Shown: piece by piece, positions 8,595 through 16,112 of the stretch | Position numbering within the stretch: the first letter of the stretch is position 1 | Layout of the letters: the number at the start of each line of letters is the position of its first letter | Source of the DNA: an uncultured Porphyromonadaceae bacterium | GTDB taxonomy: Bacteria; Bacteroidota; Bacteroidia; Bacteroidales; Muribaculaceae | Length of the DNA: 64,000 nt | Assembly: GCA_902461565.1 (NCBI GenBank) | Contig: CABPYL010000001.1 | Location: 1-64,000 of the forward strand | Direction: 5' to 3' | Made by a program: the position numbers and the translations under genes | Notes under the pieces: model-generated | Told to the model about the DNA's origin: nothing | Database searches by the model: none | The model's input: the letters and a program-made list of their open reading frames with translations, nothing else

Positions 8595-9560
8595 ATGAAA
8601 CCAATGATAAAATACCGCGGTGGAAAATCGAAAGAAATTCCAAATATCTTGCGACATATTCCGCGGTTTACCGGGCGCTATATAGAACCATTCTTCGGGG
8701 GTGGTGCTATGTTCTTTTATCTTGAGCCTCAGCGGGCTATTATCAATGATATAAATGCAAAATTGATGGCGTTCTATAGAGGAGTAAGAAACGACTATCC
8801 CAAACTGCGCATAGAACTTGACCAAATAGAATCTCTGTATTCATCCAACAGGGAAAAATTTGAAGCATTGAAAGCGTTGCATCCGGATGAGAAGGTTGAA
8901 GATAAGAATGAAGAACTGTACTATCAGCTTCGCGCTATGTTCAATGGGACATCGGATAAGACATATTCAGACGCCTTGCTGTACTATTTTATCAACAAAA
9001 CAGCATATTCAGGAATGATTCGATACAACGCGAAAGGAGAATTCAATGTGCCTTTCGGGCGTTATATTCATCTTAATACAGAATCCATATCTATCTCACA
9101 TAGCAATCTTTTGCAATCTGCAGAAATATATAACACAGATTATAGCGATATATTTGAAATGTGTGAGGCGGATGATTTCATTTTTCTTGATCCACCTTAC
9201 GATTGCACTTTTTCTGATTATGGAAATGAAGAGTATAAGAACGGTTTCAATGAGGAATCTCACCGTCGGTTAGCTAAAGATTTTATAAATCTTCCTTGTA
9301 GGGCCCTGATGGTAATTGGAAGGACTCCTTTAACAGAAGAATTATATAATGGATATATAGTGGATCAATATGAGAAGAATTATGCCGTTAATATTCGGAA
9401 CAGATTCAAATCTGTCGCACAACATATCATAGTAACCAATTACATAAAACTTTGGGATAATCTTTCTGTCCATTCATTGTGCCGTCCCGTGTTCAGAGAA
9501 GCAGAAAGTATTCAGTTAACTTTATTTGAAGCTGCAGAACCTTATGGCAAGAATAGATAG
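8595..9560 (+). CDS. DNA adenine methylase (D12 class, Dam/MboI-like)
   Basis: This is an N6-adenine DNA methyltransferase of the D12 (alpha) class, 321 residues. The AdoMet site is MIKYRGGKSKEIP followed by IEPFFGGGAMF (about residues 30-40). The catalytic motif is DPPY (199-202), within FIFLDPPYDCTFS. It should protect host DNA from the partner endonuclease whose start codon overlaps its 3' end. The gene is clearly more AT-rich than the flanking GH97 and pyr genes, with many ATA and AGA codons, which suggests acquisition by transfer. If the AlwI assignment of its partner is right, the target is probably a GGATC- or GATC-type site; that is inference. Confidence 0.92.
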   Translation: MKPMIKYRGGKSKEIPNILRHIPRFTGRYIEPFFGGGAMFFYLEPQRAIINDINAKLMAFYRGVRNDYPKLRIELDQIESLYSSNREKFEALKALHPDEKVEDKNEELYYQLRAMFNGTSDKTYSDALLYYFINKTAYSGMIRYNAKGEFNVPFGRYIHLNTESISISHSNLLQSAEIYNTDYSDIFEMCEADDFIFLDPPYDCTFSDYGNEEYKNGFNEESHRRLAKDFINLPCRALMVIGRTPLTEELYNGYIVDQYEKNYAVNIRNRFKSVAQHIIVTNYIKLWDNLSVHSLCRPVFREAESIQLTLFEAAEPYGKNR

Positions 9561-11220
9561 TCAGATATTATTTCTAACAACGTCTCCCCGTACTCCGGAG
9601 AAGATGATTCCAGAGATCCGATTACTCATCGATTGTTTTGCAGGTAAGAAGTGGGATTCTAATACTCAATGTGCTTTCATGGAAATATTGAGAGATGAAC
9701 AGTTTTTCAATGGTAAGGGAGAGAAGGATCCTGCTTTCAGCGCACGCGATAGGATAAATCGCGCTCCGAAATCACTTGGTTTCGTTACTCTGTCTCCTGT
9801 AATATCTATCACTCCTGCGGGTGAAATGCTATTATCTTCTAAGCACAAGGACGAAATCTTCCTTCGACAGATGCTTAAATTTCAAATACCGTCGCCATAT
9901 CACAAACCGACAGCGAGGGCTGCTTCTTTTTGGGTGAGGCCATATCTGGAGTTGTTGCGATTGGTTCGGACTTTGGGGACGCTACGTTTTGATGAATTGG
10001 AAATCTTTGGAATGCAGCTGGTTGATTGGCGTTTGTTTGATAGCATAGTTCAGAAGATTGAAGCGTTTCGCATAGCAAAAACCGAAAATAAAGGAAGTTA
10101 TAAGGTATTCAAAACAGAATATCAGCATAATGAGCTTACTTGTATCTATCGTGAAAGAATTTCGAGCGGACAAACACAAACACGAGAAAGCAATGACACA
10201 TCATTGACGAAATTTTTGAGTACACAGTCAAGCAATATGCGTGATTATGCCGATGCCTGTTTCCGTTATTTGCGTGCAACTGGACTCGTAAATATCTCTC
10301 ATGTTGGAAAATCATTGAGTATAGTCCCGGAACGCAAAGCAGATGTTGACTATATTCTTCAAACTGTGGAACGGGATCCATGTTTCATTGACGATAAGGA
10401 TAAATATGTCGCATATCTTGGTAACCCGGAATTACCGCGATTGCTGACAGATGACAAAAACAGACTTCTCGAAAAGCTGCGCACCGAGTTCCATCAAGTA
10501 AAGTTCAGCGGTGATGAAAATATTGCCGATTTGAAAGAATTGTTGGGAAATCTTACGGAACAAAGAAAGACAGACACGCTGAATAGGCAAGTGTCGGAAA
10601 TCAAAGACCATAAGCTATATGATGACATTCAAGATACATTCAGACAGATAGAACTTAAACGGTTGTATGACGCACCGTTGATGCTTGAATGGAATACTTG
10701 GAGAGCTATGACAATGCTTGATGGAGGAGATATAAAGGCCAACCTCGTTTTCGATGATTTTGGCAAACCGCTTTCTACTGCACAAGGCAATATGGCCGAT
10801 ATTGTATGCGACTATGGGAATTATATTCTTATTGTAGAAGTTACTCTTGCAAGTGGACAGAAACAATATGATATGGAAGGTGAACCAGTTAGCAGGCACC
10901 TTGGACAAATAAAGAAATCAAGTGGGAAACCTTGCTATTGTTTGTTCATCGCTCCGGCAATTAACGAAGCTTGTATTGCACATTTTTATACACTCCAGCA
11001 TACGAACATTTCATATTACGGAGGAAAATCGACAATCATACCTTTGCCATTGGAAATTTTTCAAAAGATGCTTGATGACAGTTACAAAGTCGGTTATACT
11101 CCGGACGCCAATCAACTCCGAGCCTTTTTGGAGCATTCAAAAGAGATTGCAGAAAATAGTTTGAACGAAATTCAGTGGTTTGAAGAGATTCAAAAATCCG
11201 CCATAAACTGGTTAGGCTGA
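9544..11220 (+). CDS. AlwI-family type IIS restriction endonuclease
   Basis: The N-terminal segment LFLTTSPRTPEKMIPEIRLL is characteristic of AlwI-family endonucleases, which recognise GGATC and cut outside it. The protein has 558 residues from the ATG at 9544; a TTG at 9526 would add six. The first two thirds is helical (DNA recognition and winged-helix-like stretches). A probable PD-(D/E)xK nuclease core lies in MADIVCDYGNYILIVEVTL, with Glu432. The ATG lies inside the last codons of the methylase gene, so expression is coupled, with methylase first. It shares the low GC of the methylase gene. The C-terminus is followed by a 115-base gap and tRNA-Met. Confidence 0.8.
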   Translation: MARIDSQILFLTTSPRTPEKMIPEIRLLIDCFAGKKWDSNTQCAFMEILRDEQFFNGKGEKDPAFSARDRINRAPKSLGFVTLSPVISITPAGEMLLSSKHKDEIFLRQMLKFQIPSPYHKPTARAASFWVRPYLELLRLVRTLGTLRFDELEIFGMQLVDWRLFDSIVQKIEAFRIAKTENKGSYKVFKTEYQHNELTCIYRERISSGQTQTRESNDTSLTKFLSTQSSNMRDYADACFRYLRATGLVNISHVGKSLSIVPERKADVDYILQTVERDPCFIDDKDKYVAYLGNPELPRLLTDDKNRLLEKLRTEFHQVKFSGDENIADLKELLGNLTEQRKTDTLNRQVSEIKDHKLYDDIQDTFRQIELKRLYDAPLMLEWNTWRAMTMLDGGDIKANLVFDDFGKPLSTAQGNMADIVCDYGNYILIVEVTLASGQKQYDMEGEPVSRHLGQIKKSSGKPCYCLFIAPAINEACIAHFYTLQHTNISYYGGKSTIIPLPLEIFQKMLDDSYKVGYTPDANQLRAFLEHSKEIAENSLNEIQWFEEIQKSAINWLG

Positions 11221-11291
11221 AAAACTGATGTCTTTTCAGATTGTGCGATTGTGCGATCTCGCAAGAAATTTTAAAAATTGTTGGCGGAAAA

Positions 11292-11323
11292 TTTGGCAGT
11301 TTCAAAAATACGATGTAACTTTG
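11292..11323 (+). promoter_or_regulatory. tRNA-Met promoter
   Basis: TTTG (11292-11295), 20 bases, TAACTTTG (11316-11323): a full match to the Bacteroidota consensus, ending 12 bases before the mature tRNA. Confidence 0.75.
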
Positions 11324-11335
11324 CACTCGCAAAAC

Positions 11336-11409
11336 GGCGGGATAGCTCAGCTGGTTAGAGCGTCGGATTCATAACCCGGAGGTCACGAGTTCAATTCTCG
11401 TTCCCGCCA
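11336..11409 (+). tRNA. tRNA-Met (CAT)
   Basis: A cloverleaf can be drawn with acceptor GGCGGGA (11336-11342) pairing with TCCCGCC (11402-11408) and A at the discriminator position. The D-arm is GCTCAGCTGGTTAGAGC, anticodon CAT is at 11370-11372, and the T-loop is TTCAATT. The anticodon CAT fits elongator Met or, if modified to lysidine, Ile2; body features do not settle which. The fully paired first base pair argues against an initiator. CCA is not fully encoded. Confidence 0.9.
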
Positions 11410-11433
11410 CATTTTAAACCAATCTTTATCTTT

Positions 11434-11466
11434 AAAGCCGAAAGCAAACTGCATTCGGCTTTTTTA
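11434..11466 (+). terminator. Terminator after tRNA-Met
   Basis: AAAGCCGAA (11434-11442) pairs with TTCGGCTTT (11454-11462), and the hairpin runs into six or more T residues: a textbook intrinsic terminator. The pyrK start is 7 bases further on, so pyrK may use its own promoter or be reached by readthrough. Confidence 0.85.
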
Positions 11467-11472
11467 TGTTAT

Positions 11473-12240
11473 ATGAAGAAATACGAACTCGACATGGTTG
11501 TTAAGGTCTCGGAGCGATATGCTTCCGGGCTCCTTCATCTGGTGTTAGGCTTGCCTGACGGCTTGCCGATGCCGCAGATGTTGCCTGGACAGTTTGTGGA
11601 AGTGGCTGTAGACCGCGCCAAAGTACTCCTCAACCGTCCTATCTCAATATTCAATCGTACCGACGAGAGCCTCGAGCTGCTTGTGGCACCTATAGGTACG
11701 GCGACGAAAGCGCTTTGTGAATACGTGTCGGGCGACACCTTGCGTGTCATCGGCCCGCTTGGCCACGGTTTCACCACCGCTTTTGCTCCCGGTACGCGCG
11801 TGCTTCTTATGGGCGGCGGCGTAGGAATTGCACCGCTTTACTATCAGGCACGTCAACTCGTGGAAAAAGGTTGCCGCCCCGAGGTGGTTTACGGCAACCG
11901 AAGCGCGCAGGATGCCGAGATTTGCAGCCGTTTTGCCGAACTGGCACCGCTGCATATTTGCACCGACGACGGCAGCGCCGGTTTCCACGGTCTTGTTACC
12001 GCGCATCCGGCCGTTTCGTCCGGGTTCGCCTTTATGCAGGTATGTGGCCCCAAACCCATGATGAAAGCCTGCGCGCGAGTGGCCGCATCGTTGGGCATAG
12101 AGGCCGAGGTATCGCTCGAAAACCAAATGGCATGTGGTCTTGGCGCGTGTCTGTGCTGCGTCGAGGATACCGCCGACGGTAACGTGTGTGTGTGCAAGAA
12201 TGGTCCTGTTTTCAATACAACTCTACTGAAATGGCAATAG
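11473..12240 (+). CDS. pyrK: Dihydroorotate dehydrogenase B electron-transfer subunit
   Basis: This 255-residue protein passes electrons from the PyrD flavin to NAD+ in pyrimidine biosynthesis. It has a ferredoxin-reductase-like FAD domain (RPISIFNRTDESLELLV), an NAD domain (GTRVLLMGGGVGIAPLYYQA) and a C-terminal [2Fe-2S] cluster site with cysteines in MACGLGACLCC plus a later Cys in GNVCVCKNG. It overlaps the start of pyrD, the normal partner, so the two subunits should be made together. The product is cytoplasmic. Confidence 0.95.
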   Translation: MKKYELDMVVKVSERYASGLLHLVLGLPDGLPMPQMLPGQFVEVAVDRAKVLLNRPISIFNRTDESLELLVAPIGTATKALCEYVSGDTLRVIGPLGHGFTTAFAPGTRVLLMGGGVGIAPLYYQARQLVEKGCRPEVVYGNRSAQDAEICSRFAELAPLHICTDDGSAGFHGLVTAHPAVSSGFAFMQVCGPKPMMKACARVAASLGIEAEVSLENQMACGLGACLCCVEDTADGNVCVCKNGPVFNTTLLKWQ

Positions 12241-13148
12241 ATCTCACTACCCGCATAGGCGATATCACCCTTCAGAATCCGGTGATGACTGCATCCGGCA
12301 CGTTCGGCTACGGCCTTGAATATGCCGATTTTATCGATCTTGACCGCCTCGGCGGTTTTGTTGTGAAAGGTACTACTCTGGAGCCTCGCCAGGGTAATCC
12401 GTATCCGCGCATGGCCGAGACTCCGTCGGGAATGCTGAATGCCGTAGGGCTTCAGAATGCCGGTGTGGAGCATTTTATAGAACATACCTATCCGTTGCTC
12501 AAGGACTGCAGGGCCGAGGTGGTTGTAAATGTATCGGGCGCCAAGGTGGCCGACTACTGCGCAGTTGCCGAACGTCTCGCTGCCGAGACAGATATCAGGG
12601 TTATAGAACTAAACATATCGTGCCCGAATGTAAAACAGGGCGGCATGGCCTTCGGAACAACCTGCGACGGCGCCGCAGGAGTTGTATCGGCTGTGCGTAA
12701 GGTATGGCCCGGGCACCTGATGGTGAAACTGTCGCCCAACGTTACCTCGATTGTCGACATTGCCCTCGCCGTCGAAGCCGCCGGAGCCGACAGTGTGTCG
12801 CTCATCAATACACTTATGGGAATGGCTATCGATGTTGAGACGCAGCGTCCGCGCCTTAGCACGGTAACCGGAGGTTTGTCTGGTCCGGCAGTGAAGCCTG
12901 TAGCCGTACGTATGGTATGGCAGGTTGCGTCCAAAGTCGGCATTCCTGTTGTCGGTCTCGGAGGCATATCATGCGCCGCCGATGTTATCGAGTTTCTGCT
13001 TGCCGGAGCACGCGCCGTGCAGGTGGGTACCTATAACTTTGTAGACCCGTCGGTAACGGTCAAGATAGTGGACGGTATCGCGGACTACTGCCGTCGCCAC
13101 GGAGTAGAAAGGGTAGAGGAACTGTGCGGGGCTGTTAAAATTTCTTGA
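12231..13148 (+). CDS. pyrD: Dihydroorotate dehydrogenase B catalytic subunit
   Basis: This class 1B enzyme oxidises dihydroorotate to orotate using FMN. The ATG at 12231 (MAIDLTTRIGDITLQ) is the right start; an in-frame ATG at 12186 would add unrelated residues read from within pyrK. The protein has 305 residues. Visible motifs are NPVMTASGTFGYG (substrate and FMN end of the barrel), LNISCPNVKQGG with the conserved Asn/Ser/Cys/Pro segment, and GLGGISCAADVIEFLLAGA (FMN phosphate site). Its start lies inside the end of pyrK, the standard coupled arrangement. Confidence 0.96.
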   Translation: MAIDLTTRIGDITLQNPVMTASGTFGYGLEYADFIDLDRLGGFVVKGTTLEPRQGNPYPRMAETPSGMLNAVGLQNAGVEHFIEHTYPLLKDCRAEVVVNVSGAKVADYCAVAERLAAETDIRVIELNISCPNVKQGGMAFGTTCDGAAGVVSAVRKVWPGHLMVKLSPNVTSIVDIALAVEAAGADSVSLINTLMGMAIDVETQRPRLSTVTGGLSGPAVKPVAVRMVWQVASKVGIPVVGLGGISCAADVIEFLLAGARAVQVGTYNFVDPSVTVKIVDGIADYCRRHGVERVEELCGAVKIS

Positions 13149-13236
13149 GTTTTACCCCGCATATCCTTTTGCAATAGTTAAAAACGTGGTTGAGCCGATT
13201 TTTTTTGAAATATTTTAACCACTTTCTATAATTTTT

Positions 13237-13267
13237 TTTGCAAAACAAACATTTACTTGTATATTTG
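13237..13267 (+). promoter_or_regulatory. queF promoter
   Basis: TTTG (13237-13240), 19 bases, TATATTTG (13260-13267). Transcription should begin near 13272, giving a queF leader of about 48 bases. No preQ1 aptamer was recognised in that leader. Confidence 0.75.
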
Positions 13268-13319
13268 CAATCGAAATGTCGCGAATGTCAGAAATAAAAC
13301 AACAAAGGATTCCCAGTGT

Positions 13320-13793
13320 ATGTCTCGTAAAATAGAAGAATTACAATCATGTTCCCTATTAGGAGCTGCAGGTGTGAAGTATCCCACCGATTATGCTCCC
13401 GGGATGCTGGAAACTTTTGAGAACAAACATCCCGAACACGATTATCTGGTAACATTCAACTGTCCTGAATTTACTTCGTTGTGTCCCAAAACCGGTCAGC
13501 CCGATTTCGGCCACATTATAATAAATTATATTCCGGACAAGCTGATGGTGGAGAGCAAGAGCCTCAAGCTGTATCTTTTCAGTTTCCGCAATCATGGCGA
13601 TTTCCATGAGGATTGCGTAAACATTATAATGAAAGACCTTGTGCGGCTAATGAACCCGCGTTACCTGGAAGTGAGAGGTATTTTCCTGCCTCGCGGAGGT
13701 ATCTCGATAATTCCGTTTGCCAACTATGGCGATGCCGCCCATCAGGACATGGTACGCACACGCCTTCTTTCCGTTTTTCCCGATAAACTTTAA
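13320..13793 (+). CDS. queF: NADPH-dependent 7-cyano-7-deazaguanine reductase
   Basis: QueF reduces preQ0 to preQ1 in queuosine synthesis. From the ATG at 13320 it has 157 residues, typical of the unimodular (YkvM-like) type. The active-site segment is TSLCPKTGQPDFGH, with the nucleophilic Cys55 and acid Asp62, and the NADPH-binding ESKSLKLY motif begins at Glu78. An upstream in-frame ATG at 13257 lies within the promoter and is rejected. queC follows after five bases. queD and queE are not in the window. Confidence 0.95.
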   Translation: MSRKIEELQSCSLLGAAGVKYPTDYAPGMLETFENKHPEHDYLVTFNCPEFTSLCPKTGQPDFGHIIINYIPDKLMVESKSLKLYLFSFRNHGDFHEDCVNIIMKDLVRLMNPRYLEVRGIFLPRGGISIIPFANYGDAAHQDMVRTRLLSVFPDKL

Positions 13794-13798
13794 TAGAA

Positions 13799-14470
13799 AT
13801 GACCAGACCAAGCAAACATGCGCTTATGGTGCTTTCCGGGGGAATGGACTCCGTGACGATGCTCCACGAGTACGCTGCCGAAATAGATCTTGCCGTCAAT
13901 TTTTCGTATGGCAGCAATCATAATGCCCGCGAGCTTGCCTGCGCACGCCGTCATGCCGAAGATCTCGGCATAGAACTTATTGAGATAGACCTCTCGTTTA
14001 TCGGCCGTTATTTCCACAGTTCGCTCCTCGAAGGCGCCGATGCCATTCCCGACGGCGAATACGATTTCGACAATATGAAATCCACCGTAGTCCCGTTCCG
14101 TAACGGTATTATGCTTGCCGCCGCCGCCGGCCTTGCCGAGAGCCACGGACTGGACACCGTCATGATTGCCAACCATGCCGGCGACCACGCTCTGTATCCC
14201 GACTGTCGCAAGAGCTTTATCGATGCAATGTGCAAGGCAGTGGAGGAGGGTACTTACGAAGGTATAAAAGTGAAAGCACCGTACACGCTGTTTTCAAAAA
14301 CCGACATAGCAGTGCGCGGCAAGAGGCTCGGGATAGATTACTCCACCACATATTCGTGCTACCGCGGAGGCGAGAACCATTGCGGCCGGTGCGGAACGTG
14401 CATAGAGCGGCGCGCAGCACTTGCGCAGGCCGGTATCATCGACACAACGGTGTATGATGATGAAAATTGA
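13799..14470 (+). CDS. queC: 7-cyano-7-deazaguanine synthase
   Basis: QueC converts 7-carboxy-7-deazaguanine to preQ0 with ATP and ammonia. The N-terminal PP-loop reads VLSGGMDSVT (SGGMDS at about residues 13-18). A zinc site is formed by cysteines in the C-terminal CYRGGENHCGRCGTC segment. At 223 residues it is family-sized. It forms an operon with queF, the enzyme that uses its product, five bases upstream. Confidence 0.95.
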   Translation: MTRPSKHALMVLSGGMDSVTMLHEYAAEIDLAVNFSYGSNHNARELACARRHAEDLGIELIEIDLSFIGRYFHSSLLEGADAIPDGEYDFDNMKSTVVPFRNGIMLAAAAGLAESHGLDTVMIANHAGDHALYPDCRKSFIDAMCKAVEEGTYEGIKVKAPYTLFSKTDIAVRGKRLGIDYSTTYSCYRGGENHCGRCGTCIERRAALAQAGIIDTTVYDDEN

Positions 14471-14516
14471 ATAAAGTGATAATCAACATATTAACTAATC
14501 CAAACTTTTTTACATC

Positions 14517-14693
14517 ATGGAAGAATTACTTAAAAAAGTACAGGAAGCCTATCAGGAATTCAATGCCGATGCCGCTCTTCAGGCTGAAAAAGGTAACAAA
14601 GCAGCCGGCACTCGTGCCCGCAAGGCTTCCCTCGAACTTGAAAAACTGATGAAGGAATTCCGCAAAGTTTCTCTCGAAGCAGCAAAGAAATAA
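14517..14693 (+). CDS. Histone H1-like protein Hc1 family, 58 aa
   Basis: This short gene starts MEELLKKVQEAYQEF and ends with LEKLMKEFRKVSLEAAKK. It belongs to the small Hc1/histone-H1-like family common in Bacteroidales, where GNKAAGTRARKASLELEK is the conserved core. The product is helical and mixed-charge with a Lys/Arg-rich second half, and is expected to bind DNA and act in nucleoid structure. It lies 46 bases after queC and is followed by a perfect 17-bp terminator, so it may be the last gene of the queF-queC unit or separately transcribed. Confidence 0.85.
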   Translation: MEELLKKVQEAYQEFNADAALQAEKGNKAAGTRARKASLELEKLMKEFRKVSLEAAKK

Positions 14694-14720
14694 TCCTCCG
14701 AAAATTCATCCTTTAAAGAC

Positions 14721-14760
14721 AACAAACAGCAGCCGGCCCCACAGCCGGCTGCTGTTTGTT
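14721..14760 (+). terminator. Terminator after the Hc1 gene
   Basis: A perfect 17-bp stem: 14721-14737 pairs with 14744-14760 around the loop CCCACA. The arm ends in TGTTTGTT rather than a pure T run. It closes the queF-queC-Hc1 unit. Confidence 0.8.
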
Positions 14761-14836
14761 AAATAACGTCGGGGAAAGTGCCAAATCCGCTCTCTTCAGT
14801 GCGCCCCTTTTGCTTTTTCCGATTCTTAATCCATAT

Positions 14837-14867
14837 TTTGAAATCAAAAAATTGTTTGGTACCTTTG
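14837..14867 (+). promoter_or_regulatory. Promoter directly abutting the tRNA-Ser-like gene
   Basis: TTTG (14837-14840), 19 bases, TACCTTTG (14860-14867). The -7 box ends only 2-4 bases before the tRNA 5' end, so the primary transcript would have almost no leader. Confidence 0.75.
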
Positions 14868-14869
14868 TA

Positions 14870-14950
14870 CCGCAGTTGGCGGAATTGGTAGACGCGCCTG
14901 TCTTGAAAACTGGTGTCTTTGACATACGGGTTCGAATCCCGTACTGCCCA
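14870..14950 (+). tRNA. Atypical class II tRNA, anticodon TGA (Ser codon), Leu-like body
   Basis: A class II tRNA shape is clear: D-arm GGCGGAATTGGTAGACGCG, anticodon loop CTTGAAA with TGA at 14904-14906, variable arm TGTC-TTT-GACA and T-arm ACGGG-TTCGAAT-CCCGT. The anticodon reads UCA (Ser), yet the D-arm and the A at the discriminator position resemble tRNA-Leu. Only five acceptor pairs form (GCAGT 14872-14876 with ACTGC 14943-14947); the outer two would be C-C. One T-T mismatch sits in the anticodon stem. It could be a functional tRNA-Ser, a degenerate copy or a tRNA-like RNA. Confidence 0.6.
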
Positions 14951-14981
14951 CAAGGGGGCCGTTTCGGTGGCTCCCTTCATA

Positions 14982-15115
14982 TATAAACACCACCGCAGCG
15001 GCACTTCACAGGGCCGCTGCGGTGGTATAAACCAATCATTATCACATTTCTTACTTGTCTTTGATATTAAAACGTCTGCAGTTGCGAAATAGTTCAAGAA
15101 CATGTGATTTTTTTG
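14982..15115 (+). repeat. Direct repeat copy 1 with long hairpin
   Basis: The first of two near-identical units, 156 bases apart. It begins TATAAACACCACCGCAGCGG and contains a perfect 14-bp inverted repeat (ACCACCGCAGCGGC with GCCGCTGCGGTGGT) around a 10-base loop. An AT-rich conserved tail follows, ending GATTTTTTTG. The hairpin may terminate the tRNA transcript. Confidence 0.85.
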
Positions 15116-15137
15116 CGCATGACTTGATTGTAGAATG

Positions 15138-15270
15138 TATAAACACCACCGCAGCGGCACTTCACAGGGCCGCTGCAGTGGTATAAACCAATCATTATCA
15201 CATTTCTTACTTGTCTTTGATATTAAAACATCCGCTGTTGCGAAATGGTTCATGAAAAATGATTTTTTTG
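15138..15270 (+). repeat. Direct repeat copy 2 with long hairpin
   Basis: The second unit, differing from copy 1 at a handful of bases (one disrupts a hairpin pair: GCAGTGG for GCGGTGG; others lie in the tail). The 14-bp stem is otherwise kept. No coding capacity is credible on either strand. Its end lies just upstream of the promoter of the acetyltransferase gene. Confidence 0.85.
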
Positions 15271-15283
15271 AAGGAGGACGAAG

Positions 15284-15315
15284 TTTGGATTTCATGGTCC
15301 GATTGGCTACCTTTG
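15284..15315 (+). promoter_or_regulatory. Promoter of the sugar O-acetyltransferase gene
   Basis: TTTG (15284-15287), 20 bases, TACCTTTG (15308-15315): full consensus. The start codon is 22 bases downstream. Confidence 0.75.
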
Positions 15316-15336
15316 TGAATCATTTGAAAAGATTCT

Positions 15337-15948
15337 ATGAATAGCCGTAACCTCAAGTTTTGTCTTCCGGAACCTTACGGAAGCGATGAAGCGTTCTGTG
15401 CCGAGTGGGCCAAAATGCTTTCGGGCGATGTTTACGAAGCCCAGCATAACTATTTCCATGAGTTGTTGGTGCGCACGCGCGTTCTTGTGCGTCGGTTTAA
15501 CGATGCCTCGCCCGACGATGCAGCAGCTCTCGAGAACCTGCTCCGCGAGATATTTCCTATAACGGGAACTGTGCCGTATATCAATCAGCCTTTGAGGGTG
15601 GACTATGGCTGCAACGTCCGTTTCGGAAATAATGTTTTTATAAATTTCAACTTCACAGTTCTCGACGAATCTATCGTAACTATCGGCGACAATGCCTTTG
15701 TCGGGCCTAATGTGAGTATTTATACAGCATGCCATCCTCTGGATGCCGACGAGCGACGCGACGGCCGCGAATGGGCAGAGCCTGTAACTATCGGCCGCGA
15801 CGTATGGATAGGGGGAGGTGCTACCATTCTGCCGGGCGTTACTGTTGGCGACGGAGCCGTGATAGGTGCCGGCGCTGTGGTTACGCACGACGTGCCCCCG
15901 CGCACGGTTGTAGGTGGCAATCCCGCGCGGTTTATAAAGAAAATCTGA
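15337..15948 (+). CDS. Hexapeptide-repeat sugar O-acetyltransferase (Maa/LacA-like)
   Basis: This 203-residue protein has the N-terminal helical Maa-type domain (EWAKMLSGDVYEAQ to about residue 65) and a left-handed beta-helix of hexapeptide repeats (VRFGNNVFINFNFTVLD onward, VTIGDNAFVGPNVSIYTA, VWIGGGATILPGVTVGDGA). The catalytic His lies in ACHPLDADER. It should transfer acetyl from acetyl-CoA to a sugar hydroxyl in the cytoplasm. It is monocistronic with its own promoter. The exact sugar (maltose, galactoside or glycan precursor) cannot be read from sequence. Confidence 0.9.
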   Translation: MNSRNLKFCLPEPYGSDEAFCAEWAKMLSGDVYEAQHNYFHELLVRTRVLVRRFNDASPDDAAALENLLREIFPITGTVPYINQPLRVDYGCNVRFGNNVFINFNFTVLDESIVTIGDNAFVGPNVSIYTACHPLDADERRDGREWAEPVTIGRDVWIGGGATILPGVTVGDGAVIGAGAVVTHDVPPRTVVGGNPARFIKKI

Positions 15949-16063
15949 TAATTCATACCGTCTATGCTCCCGATGCTTAAACAATTTTAAGTATCGAGTG
16001 TTTTTATATTAAAATCTAATAACAGTTTTTCTTTTAGCCATAACATTTGAATAAGAATGAGGA

Positions 16064-16088
16064 CGGGCCGCGTGTGATACGCGGCCCG
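16064..16088. terminator. GC-rich hairpin downstream of the efflux operon
   Basis: CGGGCCGCGT (16064-16073) pairs with ACGCGGCCCG (16079-16088), a 10-bp stem with a 5-base loop, between the convergent acetyltransferase gene and the leftward efflux operon. It lacks a clean T-tract on the minus strand, so it may act by structure alone. Confidence 0.55.
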
Positions 16089-16112
16089 CCCCCGTTGAGA
16101 GGATTTAATTCA

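Noticed and set aside
11221..11335. tRNA attachment site for a genomic island carrying the restriction-modification genes
   Set aside because: No integrase and no direct repeat of the tRNA 3' end were seen. The genes lie on the 5' side of the tRNA, not the usual insertion side.
13149..13236. Terminator after pyrD
   Set aside because: Only a 6-bp GTGGTT/AACCAC pairing around a large AT-rich loop was found; too weak to call.
14982..15270. CRISPR-like repeats
   Set aside because: Only two copies, 134 bases each with about 22 bases between them, and no cas genes nearby; the sizes do not fit a CRISPR array.
14759..15295. Minus-strand frame of 178 residues with an internal repeated peptide
   Set aside because: The repetition comes from the two hairpin repeats, and the frame runs antisense through the tRNA and terminator. 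It has no domain and unusual composition.
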